A DNA stretch of 6,836 bases from Candidatus Sulfotelmatobacter sp. (GTDB lineage Bacteria > Acidobacteriota > Terriglobia > Terriglobales > Acidobacteriaceae): NCBI GenBank assembly GCA_030037575.1, contig JASHRB010000408.1:1-6836 (forward strand), written 5' to 3'. Every line of letters begins with the position of its first letter. Positions within the stretch are counted from its first letter, which is position 1. A model generated the notes under the pieces. That model was not told the DNA's origin and ran no database searches. It saw only the letters and a list, made by a program, of their open reading frames with translations. The translations under genes were made by a program, and so were the position numbers. This document shows, piece by piece, positions 1 through 5,917 of the stretch.

Positions 1-211
1 TGTGCCTGCTAAGCATCTGCTCCACCGACCCGAAGGCGCGGCAGCCAAATTCGCGCGCCACCGCGTCGGCGCGCTCAAGATTGGGATCAGCTACGCCGAC
101 CAGGCGAACCGCTTCGCCCTGCTGTTCGAGTTCTTTGTAAACGCGCGCGTGGTTGCGTCCGAAGACGCCCACGCCCGCAACCGCAACGGAAATCTGATCG
201 TCAGAGTGCAG
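1..211 (-). CDS. Gfo/Idh/MocA-family NAD(P)-dependent oxidoreductase, N-terminal part (runs off the left edge)
   Basis: Seen: reading leftwards, about 70 codons translate to a Rossmann nucleotide-binding start with VAVAGVGVFGRNHARVY, then a strand ending in LVGVADPN (the acidic residue after beta-2 that contacts the adenosine ribose), then EFGCRAFGSVEQML. This is the usual opening of Gfo/Idh/MocA sugar or cyclitol dehydrogenases, which oxidise or reduce a hydroxyl or keto group with NAD(P). The catalytic and substrate-binding C-terminal domain lies outside the window, so the substrate is unknown. Odd: the frame is closed by TGA at 221-223 and has no ATG, GTG or TTG before the glycine motif. 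The best placed candidate is a CTG at 209-211, giving LHSDDQISVAVAG, without a clear Shine-Dalgarno. It follows the DinB gene by 143 bp and is the last gene seen in the lipid A cluster. Inference: GnnA (UDP-GlcNAc 3-dehydrogenase) belongs to this family and is one possible identity. Confidence 0.82.
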   Translation of the reverse strand, partial: MHSDDQISVAVAGVGVFGRNHARVYKELEQQGEAVRLVGVADPNLERADAVAREFGCRAFGSVEQMLSRH

Positions 212-250
212 GAAAGATGCTCAGCGGCTGGTTGCCGGAACGAACAGGAG

Positions 251-256
251 ATTGTA
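251..256 (-). promoter_or_regulatory. -10-like box ahead of the oxidoreductase
   Basis: The minus strand reads TACAAT here (5 of 6 to TATAAT), about 40 nt before the likely oxidoreductase start. No good -35 hexamer stands at the expected distance. It could be a local promoter or chance. The same 143-bp gap also holds a small GC hairpin, CAGCC-AGAC-GGCTG on the minus strand (323-336), 19 bp after the DinB stop and without a T run, so a poor terminator. Confidence 0.25.
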
Positions 257-354
257 AATGGAAAGGCCCGGCGGCGCGCTGGCGACATCACCCGGCCCTC
301 GCGCTTGCGTCATCCGTGCCCACAGCCGTCTGGCTGGTTCTTAGACCGTAAGCC

Positions 355-837
355 TCATGTCTTCCCGGCCTGCGCCTTGTTCAAAATCGCGATCTGACCC
401 GCGTGATAAAGCTCGTGCTGGGCCACGCCGTGCAGCATGAAATAGAAATCATATTTTTTTCCCGGCACGCGATCGCGCAGCCGCGACTCCGGCAATGCCC
501 GCACCGTTTTCACCAGCAAATTGTGCGTCCGTTGGCAGTCGGCAATTGCCCTGCGCCATGCGGTTTCCGTGGGTTGGGGGGGAATCGGGAAATTGTCGGT
601 CCCCTCCGGCTGGCAAACTTCTCCCTCGAGTCGGCGCAGGGAAGCCGCATCCCAGGCCGCGACGTGCAACACCAACTCCCAAATGCTGTGAGCGTGCGGA
701 ATCGGCCTGGCTGCCGCCGCCGCAGCATCGACATCGGCCAGCAATTCGAGCACCGCCGGCCCATGCCACGCATCGCCGTCGAAAGCACGGCGCAGTTGCT
801 CAGCAAGCAACTCTGATTTTGATGCGGACGAGTTCAT
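355..837 (-). CDS. DinB-superfamily protein (putative metal-binding four-helix bundle)
   Basis: A 160-residue protein of the DinB/YfiT-like fold. Seen: the spaced histidine triad of the family, His58 in SIWELVLHVAAWD and His141 and His145 in the closing helix VAQHELYHAGQIAILNK, the best conserved signature of DinB-like proteins. The triad usually binds a divalent metal. Members include bacillithiol and mycothiol S-transferases and many damage-induced proteins of unknown activity, so the fold is safe but the reaction is not. No signal peptide, so probably cytoplasmic. The start ATG at 837 is the first in frame; an AGGGG stretch lies roughly a dozen bases upstream and AAGG almost abuts the start, so the ribosome site is not strong. 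A C7 run on the coding strand (576-582) falls in the proline-rich linker FPIPPQPTE. It lies 386 bp after lpxI and 143 bp before the oxidoreductase, and nothing ties it to lipid A synthesis. Confidence 0.87.
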   Translation of the reverse strand: MNSSASKSELLAEQLRRAFDGDAWHGPAVLELLADVDAAAAAARPIPHAHSIWELVLHVAAWDAASLRRLEGEVCQPEGTDNFPIPPQPTETAWRRAIADCQRTHNLLVKTVRALPESRLRDRVPGKKYDFYFMLHGVAQHELYHAGQIAILNKAQAGKT

Positions 838-1223
838 GCCTTAGATTCACCCCTGGCAGAACCATCCGTCAACCGAATCGATGAATACTGGGTAGTCCTG
901 CATCAGGGATCTGTGTGCTCCTCTGTTCGCAGATAAAGCGGCCGAGGAAGTTTTGCACTGCGTCGCCAGGCCGATCTGGCGCGAGCCTTGGAGATTCCCT
1001 TAAACCGCGCGGAAACGAACCGGTGCCAGGGGAAAGAGGGCGTGAGGGCGCAGACCGCGCTGCGTCGGTCGAGTGATTTGGGCGGCTCCGCCGGGTTTTG
1101 ACGATCCTGCAGCCCGCTCACGATCCCACCCGGGCGCGGCGCGAAATGGGCAAACGGCCTGCGCTGGCGGCGCCTCGACCCTCCCTCGGAGCCGAGCGAA
1201 GAAGAAACCGGGATCGCTTCTTC
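838..1223. other. Gene-free stretch between lpxI and the DinB gene
   Basis: I see no convincing gene in these 386 bases. The open frames here are short, rich in Arg, Ser and Pro, and match no family I know. The stretch does contain the second half of a hairpin that spans the lpxI stop (1191-1232) and a GC-rich element, CTCCGCCGGG followed by TTTTGACG (1086-1103), that recurs after lpxA. The DinB leader has TTGACG on the minus strand (867-872), but no matching -10. Confidence 0.6.
1082..1103. repeat. GC-rich intergenic element, copy 1
   Basis: The plus strand reads CTCCGCCGGG (1086-1095) directly followed by TTTTGACG (1096-1103). The same two blocks occur at 2743-2762, separated there by two extra bases (GC). 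This copy is preceded by GGCGG, so GGCG-GCTC-CGCC can fold as a small hairpin followed by a T4 run in the plus direction. Both copies lie in gaps downstream of lpx genes. It may be a dispersed palindromic element, but two copies in one window do not prove that. Confidence 0.4.
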
Positions 1224-1232
1224 TCACTCGGC
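1191..1232 (-). terminator. Hairpin spanning the lpxI stop codon (possible terminator or 3' stabiliser)
   Basis: Two nested inverted repeats surround the stop: GCCGAG (1191-1196) pairs with CTCGGC (1227-1232), and GAAGAAG (1198-1204) pairs with CTTCTTC (1217-1223), with a 12-nt loop and a 1/3-nt internal bulge. The stop TGA (1224-1226) lies in the bulge. There is no T run after the stem in the minus direction, so an intrinsic terminator is doubtful; a 3' end-protecting stem is equally possible. Confidence 0.35.
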
Positions 1233-2078
1233 CGCAGCCGCCACCATCGAAATTCCCGCTGCGTTGGCCGCGTCCAGCAGCCGCTCCCGTTCCACCAGCA
1301 GGCACTTCCCGGCATCGAGCGCCAGGCAGGTAGCCCCCGCCGCCTGCATCACGGCAACGGTTTTCCCTCCAATCGCGGGAACATCAAACCGCATATCCTG
1401 ATCGGGCTTCGCGATCTTCACCACGGTAAGCGCCCGGCTTAAGGTCGAAGCCTCGCCGTGCAGCGAAGTCATGATCTTTGCAGCGCGCTCGATGGTCGCA
1501 TCGGTTCCCTCCATCGCCTCCACGGCCACGCAAGCGCATTCCGCTACAACCACCGTCTGCCCGATGTCGTGCTGCGCCAGCGCGCGCGCCACCCCCCGCC
1601 CATAGTCGATGTTCTTCTGCTCCTGCTGGCTGGGCGCCCGCCGCGTAAGCACGCCGGCCGTGGCCAGCAGCGGCTCCAGAAGCCAGGTTGACTTCTCCAG
1701 CGTAATGCCTTCTTCGACAAGAACCTTGGCAACCGCACCGAGCAAACTATCTGTGTTGCGCTTCGGCAGCGAAAGCAAAAGTTTCGCCAGCCGCCAATCC
1801 GGACGAATGGCAGAAAAAATTTGCTTGTGTTTGACTTGCCCCGCCATCACCGCACGCCGCACGCCTTCGCGGTGAAGAAAGGCGATCAACTTCGAGAGTT
1901 CGCCAAGAGAAAGCCACTCCACGGCGGCCGCGCCGCGGTTTTCAATCGCAGGAGATGTCTCTTCCTTGATGGCAGCAACGATGACTTCGTATCCCGACGC
2001 CCGCGCCGCATCCAGCACGAGAAAGGGGAATGCCCCACTGCCGGCAATGAGGCCGAGCTTTTGCTTGGGGAAAGACAT
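1224..2078 (-). CDS. lpxI: UDP-2,3-diacylglucosamine diphosphatase LpxI
   Basis: LpxI (formerly DUF1009) hydrolyses UDP-2,3-diacylglucosamine to lipid X and UMP, the fourth step of lipid A synthesis, on the cytoplasmic side of the inner membrane. It replaces the unrelated LpxH in many bacteria. Seen: 284 residues, close to the family's length. The N-terminal domain opens with GLIAGSGAFP (9-18) and includes RRAVMAGQVKH (74-84). The C-terminal domain has IGQTVVVAE (172-180), VAVEAMEGTD (184-193) and KPDQDMRFDVPAIGG (224-238). The aspartates of that last block hold the expected metal-binding catalytic Asp known from the Caulobacter enzyme. The ATG at 2078 gives the proper N-terminus but has no good Shine-Dalgarno, so its translation may depend on the upstream gene. 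It follows the lipocalin-like gene by 45 bp. In Caulobacter lpxI lies between lpxA and lpxB, so the position after lpxA fits; lpxB is absent here. Confidence 0.96.
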   Translation of the reverse strand: MSFPKQKLGLIAGSGAFPFLVLDAARASGYEVIVAAIKEETSPAIENRGAAAVEWLSLGELSKLIAFLHREGVRRAVMAGQVKHKQIFSAIRPDWRLAKLLLSLPKRNTDSLLGAVAKVLVEEGITLEKSTWLLEPLLATAGVLTRRAPSQQEQKNIDYGRGVARALAQHDIGQTVVVAECACVAVEAMEGTDATIERAAKIMTSLHGEASTLSRALTVVKIAKPDQDMRFDVPAIGGKTVAVMQAAGATCLALDAGKCLLVERERLLDAANAAGISMVAAAAE

Positions 2079-2123
2079 GAAGTAGACGCGAACGATTCGA
2101 CGAGCCAGTCTAGCATCTGGACC

Positions 2124-2633
2124 CTACCGCGCTTTTCCTCCCCCCCCCGCAATTTTCCGGCGTGCCGCGGGGGGATCATTTTTCTCGACATCGCCCAAAA
2201 TCAGTCGGCCGCCTGCAAAGCGATAAGGCCGGAGTGAGGCGATCCCACATCTCCGGGGTCGGTAGCCAGTTCCGGCAGGATGAAGGATTCGCTGCTGCTT
2301 CACGTCGATCTCATACCGGCGGCAGGGAGAAAAGGTGCCGTCGGCAGCCGCCACTTTTTCCTCCGGCGCGGCCTGCGCCGGATCGGCCCGTTTGTAACGG
2401 TGGGGATTGGTAATGACAGCGCACATGGAACCATCGCGCTGATACCTGAGGAAGCCCTTAGCTTGCGGTCCGAAAGCAGGAAAGGGGCGGGCGGAGCGAT
2501 CATGCATGGTCTCCGCTGCGGAGAGGAGCTTCCCCGTGCCCACGATTCGATCCCGAACCTCCGATTCCATGTGACGGAAGGCCGAGTCGGCGCCAAAGGC
2601 AAGCACGAACAGCAGCCACGCGAAAACCTTCAT
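2124..2633 (-). CDS. Secreted lipocalin-like domain protein
   Basis: A 169-residue protein resembling the short lipocalin-like family (Lipocalin_5 type), whose ligand and role are unknown. Seen: a signal sequence MKVFAWLLFVLAFGADSA, so export is likely. Then RIVGTGKLLSAAET (29-42), matching the family's GTWKLVSxE opening with Trp changed to Gly; FGPQAKGFLRYQRDGSM (54-70); ITNPHR (74-79); EEKVAAADGTFS (91-102); RYEID (106-110); and a tail keeping the spaced His118, Pro126, Gly130 and Arg135 before RPYRFAGGRLIL. The start at 2633 is preferred because the signal peptide begins there and AGGAAAG lies about ten bases upstream; an in-frame ATG at 2654 would add seven residues. Odd: the end (AGGGGKAR) is coded by a nine-base homopolymer and replaces the usual strand near a Trp-Glu-Arg ending. 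It lies between lpxA and lpxI on the same strand, with no known link to lipid A. Confidence 0.7.
   Translation of the reverse strand: MKVFAWLLFVLAFGADSAFRHMESEVRDRIVGTGKLLSAAETMHDRSARPFPAFGPQAKGFLRYQRDGSMCAVITNPHRYKRADPAQAAPEEKVAAADGTFSPCRRYEIDVKQQRILHPAGTGYRPRRCGIASLRPYRFAGGRLILGDVEKNDPPAARRKIAGGGGKAR
2140..2148. repeat. Nine-base C:G homopolymer inside the 3' end of the lipocalin-like gene
   Basis: The plus strand has nine consecutive C, read as G9 by the gene. Loss or gain of one base changes only the last residues and the stop position. It may be a sequencing artefact or a slippage-prone tract. Confidence 0.6.
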
Positions 2634-2663
2634 GCCGGCTACTTTCCTGCCCATTCATGGAAA

Positions 2664-2762
2664 TCCCGCCCCGGCAGCCTAGCTCTGGCGGACCAGCTGG
2701 GTTCGGCTGGATGGTTGAAGTTTGAGGCCCGGCCCGTCCTAGCTCCGCCGGGGCTTTTGACG
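2664..2762. repeat. Pair of degenerate GC-rich palindromic units downstream of lpxA
   Basis: Two related units face the same way. Each has CCCGGC, a short gap, CCTAGCTC, and then a CGG-ending arm: unit A at about 2670-2691 and unit B at about 2728-2753. Within each unit the arms are complementary with a mismatch, so each can fold. The outer arms CCCCGGC (2669-2675) and GCCGGGG (2747-2753) are also perfect complements. Unit B continues into GCTTTTGACG and shares CTCCGCCGGG plus TTTTGACG with 1086-1103. No gene is seen in the 154 bp between lpxA and the lipocalin-like start. Confidence 0.45.
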
Positions 2763-2787
2763 TTTGCCGGTGGTCGTCTGGTTCCGT

Positions 2788-3618
2788 TTACTTGATAATC
2801 CCGCGCCCCGCTCCCTCGATGAAGCGAATCAGCAAATCCACATCTTCCCCGCGATCCGGCTCGGCCTTCAGCTTCGCCAGCGCCTGCGAGGTGTTCAGCT
2901 TGGAAGCCAACAGCGTCTTATATGCATGGTGAATTTTGCGAATGCGATCTTTCGAAAATCCGCGCCGCTCCAGCCCAACTTTGTTCATTCCGTACGCGTG
3001 CGTGTCGCGTGATGCCGAAGTCATCGAAAACGGCAGAACGTCCTGCGTGATGGTGGTGCCGCCCCCCACGTACGCGTGCGCCCCGATCCGCACAAATTGA
3101 TGCACCGGGCAAAGCGCACCCACCACCGCCCATTCTTCGACGATCACGTGCCCGGCAAGGGTTGCGCCGTTTACCAGCATGCAGTGATCTCCGATCACGG
3201 TGTCGTGCCCAATGTGCGCGTAAGCCATAATTAATGTGTGGCTGCCCACGCGTGTCACACCGCCGCCCTTCACCGTGCCTCGGCTAATGGTCACGCACTC
3301 GCGAATCTCGTTGTGATCGCCGATTTCAAGACGCGACGGCTCGCCTTTATAGGTCACATCCTGCGGATCCATCCCGATCGCGCAAAAGGGAAAGAAAGAA
3401 TTATCGCAGCCGGTCTTCGTCGGTCCGCCAATGGCCACGTGCGAAACCAGGCGACAATTTTCGCCGAGTTCCACATCCGGCCCGATCACGCAATGCGGAC
3501 CGACTTTGCACGACGCCGGCACTCGCGCCCGCGCATCGATCATCGCCGTGGGATGAACGTTCATGCGACCAGCATCGGCAGCAAAAGCGGCCACATCGGC
3601 TGCCGCAGTTGGATTCAT
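2788..3618 (-). CDS. lpxA: UDP-N-acetylglucosamine O-acyltransferase LpxA
   Basis: LpxA moves a 3-hydroxyacyl chain from acyl carrier protein to the 3-position of UDP-GlcNAc (or of a 3-amino derivative in some bacteria), the first step of lipid A synthesis, in the cytoplasm as a homotrimer. Seen: 276 residues; from about residue 20 a left-handed beta-helix of hexapeptide repeats ([27 protein letters not shown] and others). The block [15 protein letters not shown] supplies the expected catalytic His138 (E. coli His125), followed by [35 protein letters not shown] and ITQDVLPF. The C-terminal helical domain starts near [16 protein letters not shown]. The ATG at 3618 overlaps the fabZ stop as ATGA, indicating translational coupling. 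A GGAGG stands only one base before this ATG, closer than normal. A second ATG at 3564 ([10 protein letters not shown]) would fit the family's usual N-terminus but lacks a ribosome site. The first 18 residues are an Ala-rich extension. Confidence 0.97.
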   Translation of the reverse strand: MNPTAAADVAAFAADAGRMNVHPTAMIDARARVPASCKVGPHCVIGPDVELGENCRLVSHVAIGGPTKTGCDNSFFPFCAIGMDPQDVTYKGEPSRLEIGDHNEIRECVTISRGTVKGGGVTRVGSHTLIMAYAHIGHDTVIGDHCMLVNGATLAGHVIVEEWAVVGALCPVHQFVRIGAHAYVGGGTTITQDVLPFSMTSASRDTHAYGMNKVGLERRGFSKDRIRKIHHAYKTLLASKLNTSQALAKLKAEPDRGEDVDLLIRFIEGAGRGIIK

Positions 3619-4151
3619 TCCTCCGCGCCATTCCCCGCGTTGTCGCCGCCGCGGCCGCGCGCGCTGTCGATGAGTCGGCACGAAACTGTGGCTTCGGCCA
3701 CGAGTTTGCCCTCCACCGTCACCGTACCGTGCATTTTGGCCGCGACCATGCGCGGCAGCACGCGCCAGCCCGTCATTTCCACTTCCAGCCGCAGTTGATC
3801 GCCAGGGCTTACCGGCCGCCGAAACTTGGCTCGTTCGATTCCCGTAAACAAGATCACCTTGTCGGTGCGGTCTTCCACTTCGGTCAGCAGCAGCGCTCCG
3901 CCGGTTTGCGCAATCGCCTCGACGATCAGCACTCCGGGCATGATCGGCAATCCGGGGAAATGTCCGTTGAAAAACGGCTCGTTAATGGTGACATTCTTGA
4001 TCGCAACGATGCGCTCTCTGCGCTTCAGTTCCAGCACGCGGTCGATCAGCAGCAGGGGGTAGCGGTGCGGCAAAATTTTCAGTATTTCGTGAATGTCGAG
4101 GGCCACTTTCGGTGCGACAGCTTCTGTCACGGTGGGAGTGTTTTCACTCAT
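3615..4151 (-). CDS. fabZ: 3-hydroxyacyl-[acyl-carrier-protein] dehydratase FabZ
   Basis: FabZ removes water from 3-hydroxyacyl-ACP in fatty acid elongation and so competes with LpxA and LpxD for the same 3-hydroxyacyl-ACP pool; this is the usual explanation for fabZ sitting beside lpxA. Seen: a 178-residue hot-dog fold protein with [16 protein letters not shown] (26-41), then the catalytic stretch [18 protein letters not shown] holding His64, and VEAIAQTGG holding Glu78. [19 protein letters not shown] follows. The last 17 residues or so ([16 protein letters not shown]) are a low-complexity tail longer than in most FabZ proteins. The ATG at 4151 agrees with the family; the bases before it (GACGAAG) are a weak ribosome site. 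The gene leads the leftward cluster with 109 bp of divergent promoter region behind it. lpxD, often just upstream of fabZ, is not there. Confidence 0.97.
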   Translation of the reverse strand: MSENTPTVTEAVAPKVALDIHEILKILPHRYPLLLIDRVLELKRRERIVAIKNVTINEPFFNGHFPGLPIMPGVLIVEAIAQTGGALLLTEVEDRTDKVILFTGIERAKFRRPVSPGDQLRLEVEMTGWRVLPRMVAAKMHGTVTVEGKLVAEATVSCRLIDSARGRGGDNAGNGAEE

Positions 4152-4194
4152 AACTTCGTCTGATTTACGGCAATTTCGGCTGGGTTCGCCCCAA

Positions 4195-4220
4195 ATTCGC
4201 GCGGCAAAAGTCGCGCGAAT
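4195..4220. promoter_or_regulatory. Perfect 9-bp inverted repeat in the fabZ / peptidase divergent region (operator or leader hairpin)
   Basis: ATTCGCGCG (4195-4203) and CGCGCGAAT (4212-4220) are perfect inverted repeats around eight bases; one further C-G pair forms inside after a G-T wobble. It lies over the position of the -35 for the rightward -10 box (4233-4238) and at the likely start of the leftward fabZ transcript. It could be a repressor operator acting on both genes or a hairpin in the fabZ leader. The repeat is seen; the function is inference. Confidence 0.5.
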
Positions 4221-4230
4221 CAGCGTGAAG

Positions 4231-4236
4231 ATTATA
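4231..4236 (-). promoter_or_regulatory. -10 box for fabZ-lpxA
   Basis: The minus strand reads a perfect TATAAT about 80 bp before the fabZ ATG. No good -35 hexamer is seen at 16-18 bp, so the promoter would need an activator or a different sigma factor. The predicted transcript starts near 4224 with a leader of about 73 nt that includes the inverted repeat. Confidence 0.5.
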
Positions 4237-4238
4237 CT
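4233..4238 (+). promoter_or_regulatory. -10-like box for the M20 peptidase gene
   Basis: The plus strand reads TATACT (5 of 6) overlapping the fabZ -10 box on the other strand, 22 bp before the peptidase ATG at 4261. The predicted leader is only some 16 nt. The -35 position falls inside the inverted repeat and has no consensus match. Confidence 0.4.
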
Positions 4239-4260
4239 GTACGGCGTGAACGGAAGGCTG

Positions 4261-5406
4261 ATGCCCGAGCGCTTGCGCTACTTCCAGCAGCAACGCAGTC
4301 GAATCGTAGACACGATCCGCGAACTGGTCGAAATCGAATCGCCCAGTGACAACAAGCAGGCCGTCGATCGCCTTGCGCACCTTCTTGCAGGCAAATTCGA
4401 GTCTCTTGGCGGAAAAACTCGACTTCATCGCAGCAGCGAATTCGGCGACAGCCTGCAAATCGACTTCCCGGCAAACTCACCCACAGCACAGGGCCAACCC
4501 GTGCTTCTGCTCGGCCACTACGACACGGTCTATCCCTTGGGCACGCTGTCAAACATGCCCTGCAAAGTGGATGGCGGAAAACTACACGGTCCGGGCGTCC
4601 TCGATATGAAATCCGGCATCGGGCTGATGCTCCATGCAATCGAGGGGCTCCAGCAATGGCTCGGGGGCCGGCCGCGCCCGGTCACGGTCTTTCTCGTCTC
4701 CGATGAAGAAATCGGAAGTCACTCATCCCGCCAGATCACCGAGGGATTGGCGAAAAAATCGGCCGGGGTGCTGGTTCTCGAACCCGGGGCCGGATTGCAC
4801 GGAGCCGTCAAAACAGCGCGTAAAGGAGTAGGCGAGTACACGCTGCGGGTGCAAGGCGTGGCCTCTCACGCCGGGCTTGATCCCGGCAGTGGGCACAGCG
4901 CCATTCTCGAGCTCGCGCGGCAAATCGCGGTCCTCTCGAAGCTGAATAATTTGCGTCAGGGCATATCGGTCAATCCAGGCGTAATCGCAGGTGGAACCCG
5001 CACCAATGTGGTCGCCGCTGAAGCCTCGGTCGGCATCGATGTGCGCATCCAGAAGGCCAAGCAGGCGGCACAAATCCAGCGCAAGCTGGGCTCTCTCAAA
5101 GCCTTCGACAAGCGTTGTCATCTGGAATTGACCGGCAACATCAATCGCCTACCCATGGAGCGCACCGCCGGCGTTGCCGCCCTCTACAAGAAGGCCCAGG
5201 CGGTCGCCGCCGCCATGGGATGGAAGCTGGAAGAAGCCGCCGTCGGCGGCGGCTCCGACGGAAACTTCACCGCCGGCATGGGCATCCCCACGCTCGATGG
5301 CATGGGGGGCGTGGGCGAGGGCGCACACGCCCTGCACGAATTCATCCTGATTTCGGAACTGCCGCGAAGAGCAACCTTGCTCGCGGGAATGATCGAAAGC
5401 GCCTGA
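4261..5406 (+). CDS. M20-family metallopeptidase (carboxypeptidase G2-like)
   Basis: A 381-residue zinc exopeptidase of the M20 family (ArgE/DapE/CPG2 group). Such enzymes remove C-terminal residues or cut small amide substrates. Seen: the metal ligands and catalytic residues in order, [10 protein letters not shown] (His86, Asp88), [10 protein letters not shown] (bridging Asp115), VSDEEIGS (general base Glu149, ligand Glu150), LEPG (ligand Glu174), and [10 protein letters not shown] (final ligand His359). The inserted dimerisation domain opens with [14 protein letters not shown] and [10 protein letters not shown] (His203). [19 protein letters not shown] is also typical. The resemblance is closest to glutamate carboxypeptidase-like members, but the substrate cannot be read from the sequence. 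No signal peptide is visible. The ATG at 4261 was chosen because homology begins there and GGAAGG stands just upstream; the frame stays open back into fabZ, but that extension looks non-coding. It is divergent from fabZ and heads a likely two-gene operon. Confidence 0.94.
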   Translation: MPERLRYFQQQRSRIVDTIRELVEIESPSDNKQAVDRLAHLLAGKFESLGGKTRLHRSSEFGDSLQIDFPANSPTAQGQPVLLLGHYDTVYPLGTLSNMPCKVDGGKLHGPGVLDMKSGIGLMLHAIEGLQQWLGGRPRPVTVFLVSDEEIGSHSSRQITEGLAKKSAGVLVLEPGAGLHGAVKTARKGVGEYTLRVQGVASHAGLDPGSGHSAILELARQIAVLSKLNNLRQGISVNPGVIAGGTRTNVVAAEASVGIDVRIQKAKQAAQIQRKLGSLKAFDKRCHLELTGNINRLPMERTAGVAALYKKAQAVAAAMGWKLEEAAVGGGSDGNFTAGMGIPTLDGMGGVGEGAHALHEFILISELPRRATLLAGMIESA

Positions 5407-5422
5407 CGGCGGAGTGAGATCC

Positions 5423-5749
5423 ATGCTCAAGTTCATGGTGGTGGTGCACAAACGCGCGGACCTGAGCCAGGAAGAATTCCGCGCTTACTTTCAACGCGTT
5501 CACCTGCCGCTCGCAAAAAAATTGCCCGGCCTCCGGAAACACGTGCAGAACTTCCCGCAGCCCCATCCTGCGCGCAGGCTTCCTCCATGGGACGCGGTCA
5601 TCGAACTCTATTTCGACGATCATCCGAGCATGGAAGCCGCGTGGGCAAGCCCTGAAGGCGCCGCTTCCGACGCGGATCTGCCCAACCTCGCCGATCTCGA
5701 GCGAACGAGCTGGTCCGTGGTGGAAGAGTCCATCTCAAGCTTGCCCTAG
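5423..5749 (+). CDS. Small EthD-domain protein
   Basis: A 108-residue ferredoxin-like alpha-beta barrel protein of the EthD type, a family of small dimers found beside varied oxidative or degradative genes; EthD itself is needed with a P450 for ether degradation, and related proteins include polyketide cyclases. Seen: beta-strand MLKFMVVVHKR, then LSQEEFRAYFQRVHLPLAKKL with the conserved His27, the LPGLRKHVQN strand, WDAVIELYFDD (56-66), and the terminal helix and strand with SPEG and a following Asp-rich turn. The ATG at 5423 has GGAG nine bases upstream; a GTG at 5414 would overlap that site and is rejected. It starts 16 bp after the peptidase stop, so the two are probably co-transcribed. 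The actual reaction is unknown. Confidence 0.84.
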   Translation: MLKFMVVVHKRADLSQEEFRAYFQRVHLPLAKKLPGLRKHVQNFPQPHPARRLPPWDAVIELYFDDHPSMEAAWASPEGAASDADLPNLADLERTSWSVVEESISSLP

Positions 5750-5846
5750 CCCGCGGATTGGTTTTTGCTCTGGAATCCTACCCGGGCACCGCCGCCGTCA
5801 TCCCGCGCTTGCCATTTCGACGCCCGAGCCCAGCCCAATTCCATTT

Positions 5847-5862
5847 GGTCGGTCCGACCGGT
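5847..5862. repeat. Overlapping palindromes in the convergent gap
   Basis: GGTCGGTCCGACC (5847-5859) is a perfect 6-bp inverted repeat around one base, overlapping CGGTCCGACCG and ACCGGT. It lies in the 168 bp between the EthD stop and the methyltransferase stop. No T run follows on either strand, so it is not a normal terminator. A weaker GAGCA/TGCTC stem lies some 15 bp to the right. Confidence 0.3.
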
Positions 5863-5917
5863 GAGCACAGGGAGCAAGGAGGGATCTGCTCTGGGGCAAA
5901 TCTGCGGCTCCAACGAT

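Noticed and set aside
2..397. Rightward open frame at the left edge
   Set aside because: It lies opposite the oxidoreductase and the 3' end of the DinB gene and has no family resemblance.
838..872. TTGACG as a -35 box for the DinB gene (minus strand, 867-872)
   Set aside because: The hexamer at 17 bases (TGAATC) is a poor -10, and the leader would be almost zero length.
903..1121. Possible 72-residue leftward gene in the lpxI-DinB gap
   Set aside because: Composition is Arg, Ser and Pro rich, it crosses the repeated GC-rich element, and it has no ribosome site or recognisable motif.
2190..2290. Frameshift in the second half of the lipocalin-like gene
   Set aside because: At first the HPAGTGYRPRRCG stretch looked out of frame, but His118, Pro126, Gly130 and Arg135 keep the family spacing and the frame ends in the expected RPYRFAGGRLIL.
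4093..4260. Longer N-terminus for the M20 peptidase, reading in from within fabZ
   Set aside because: The frame is open but overlaps fabZ on the other strand and the divergent promoter region, and the extra residues do not resemble the family; the ATG at 4261 fits family length.
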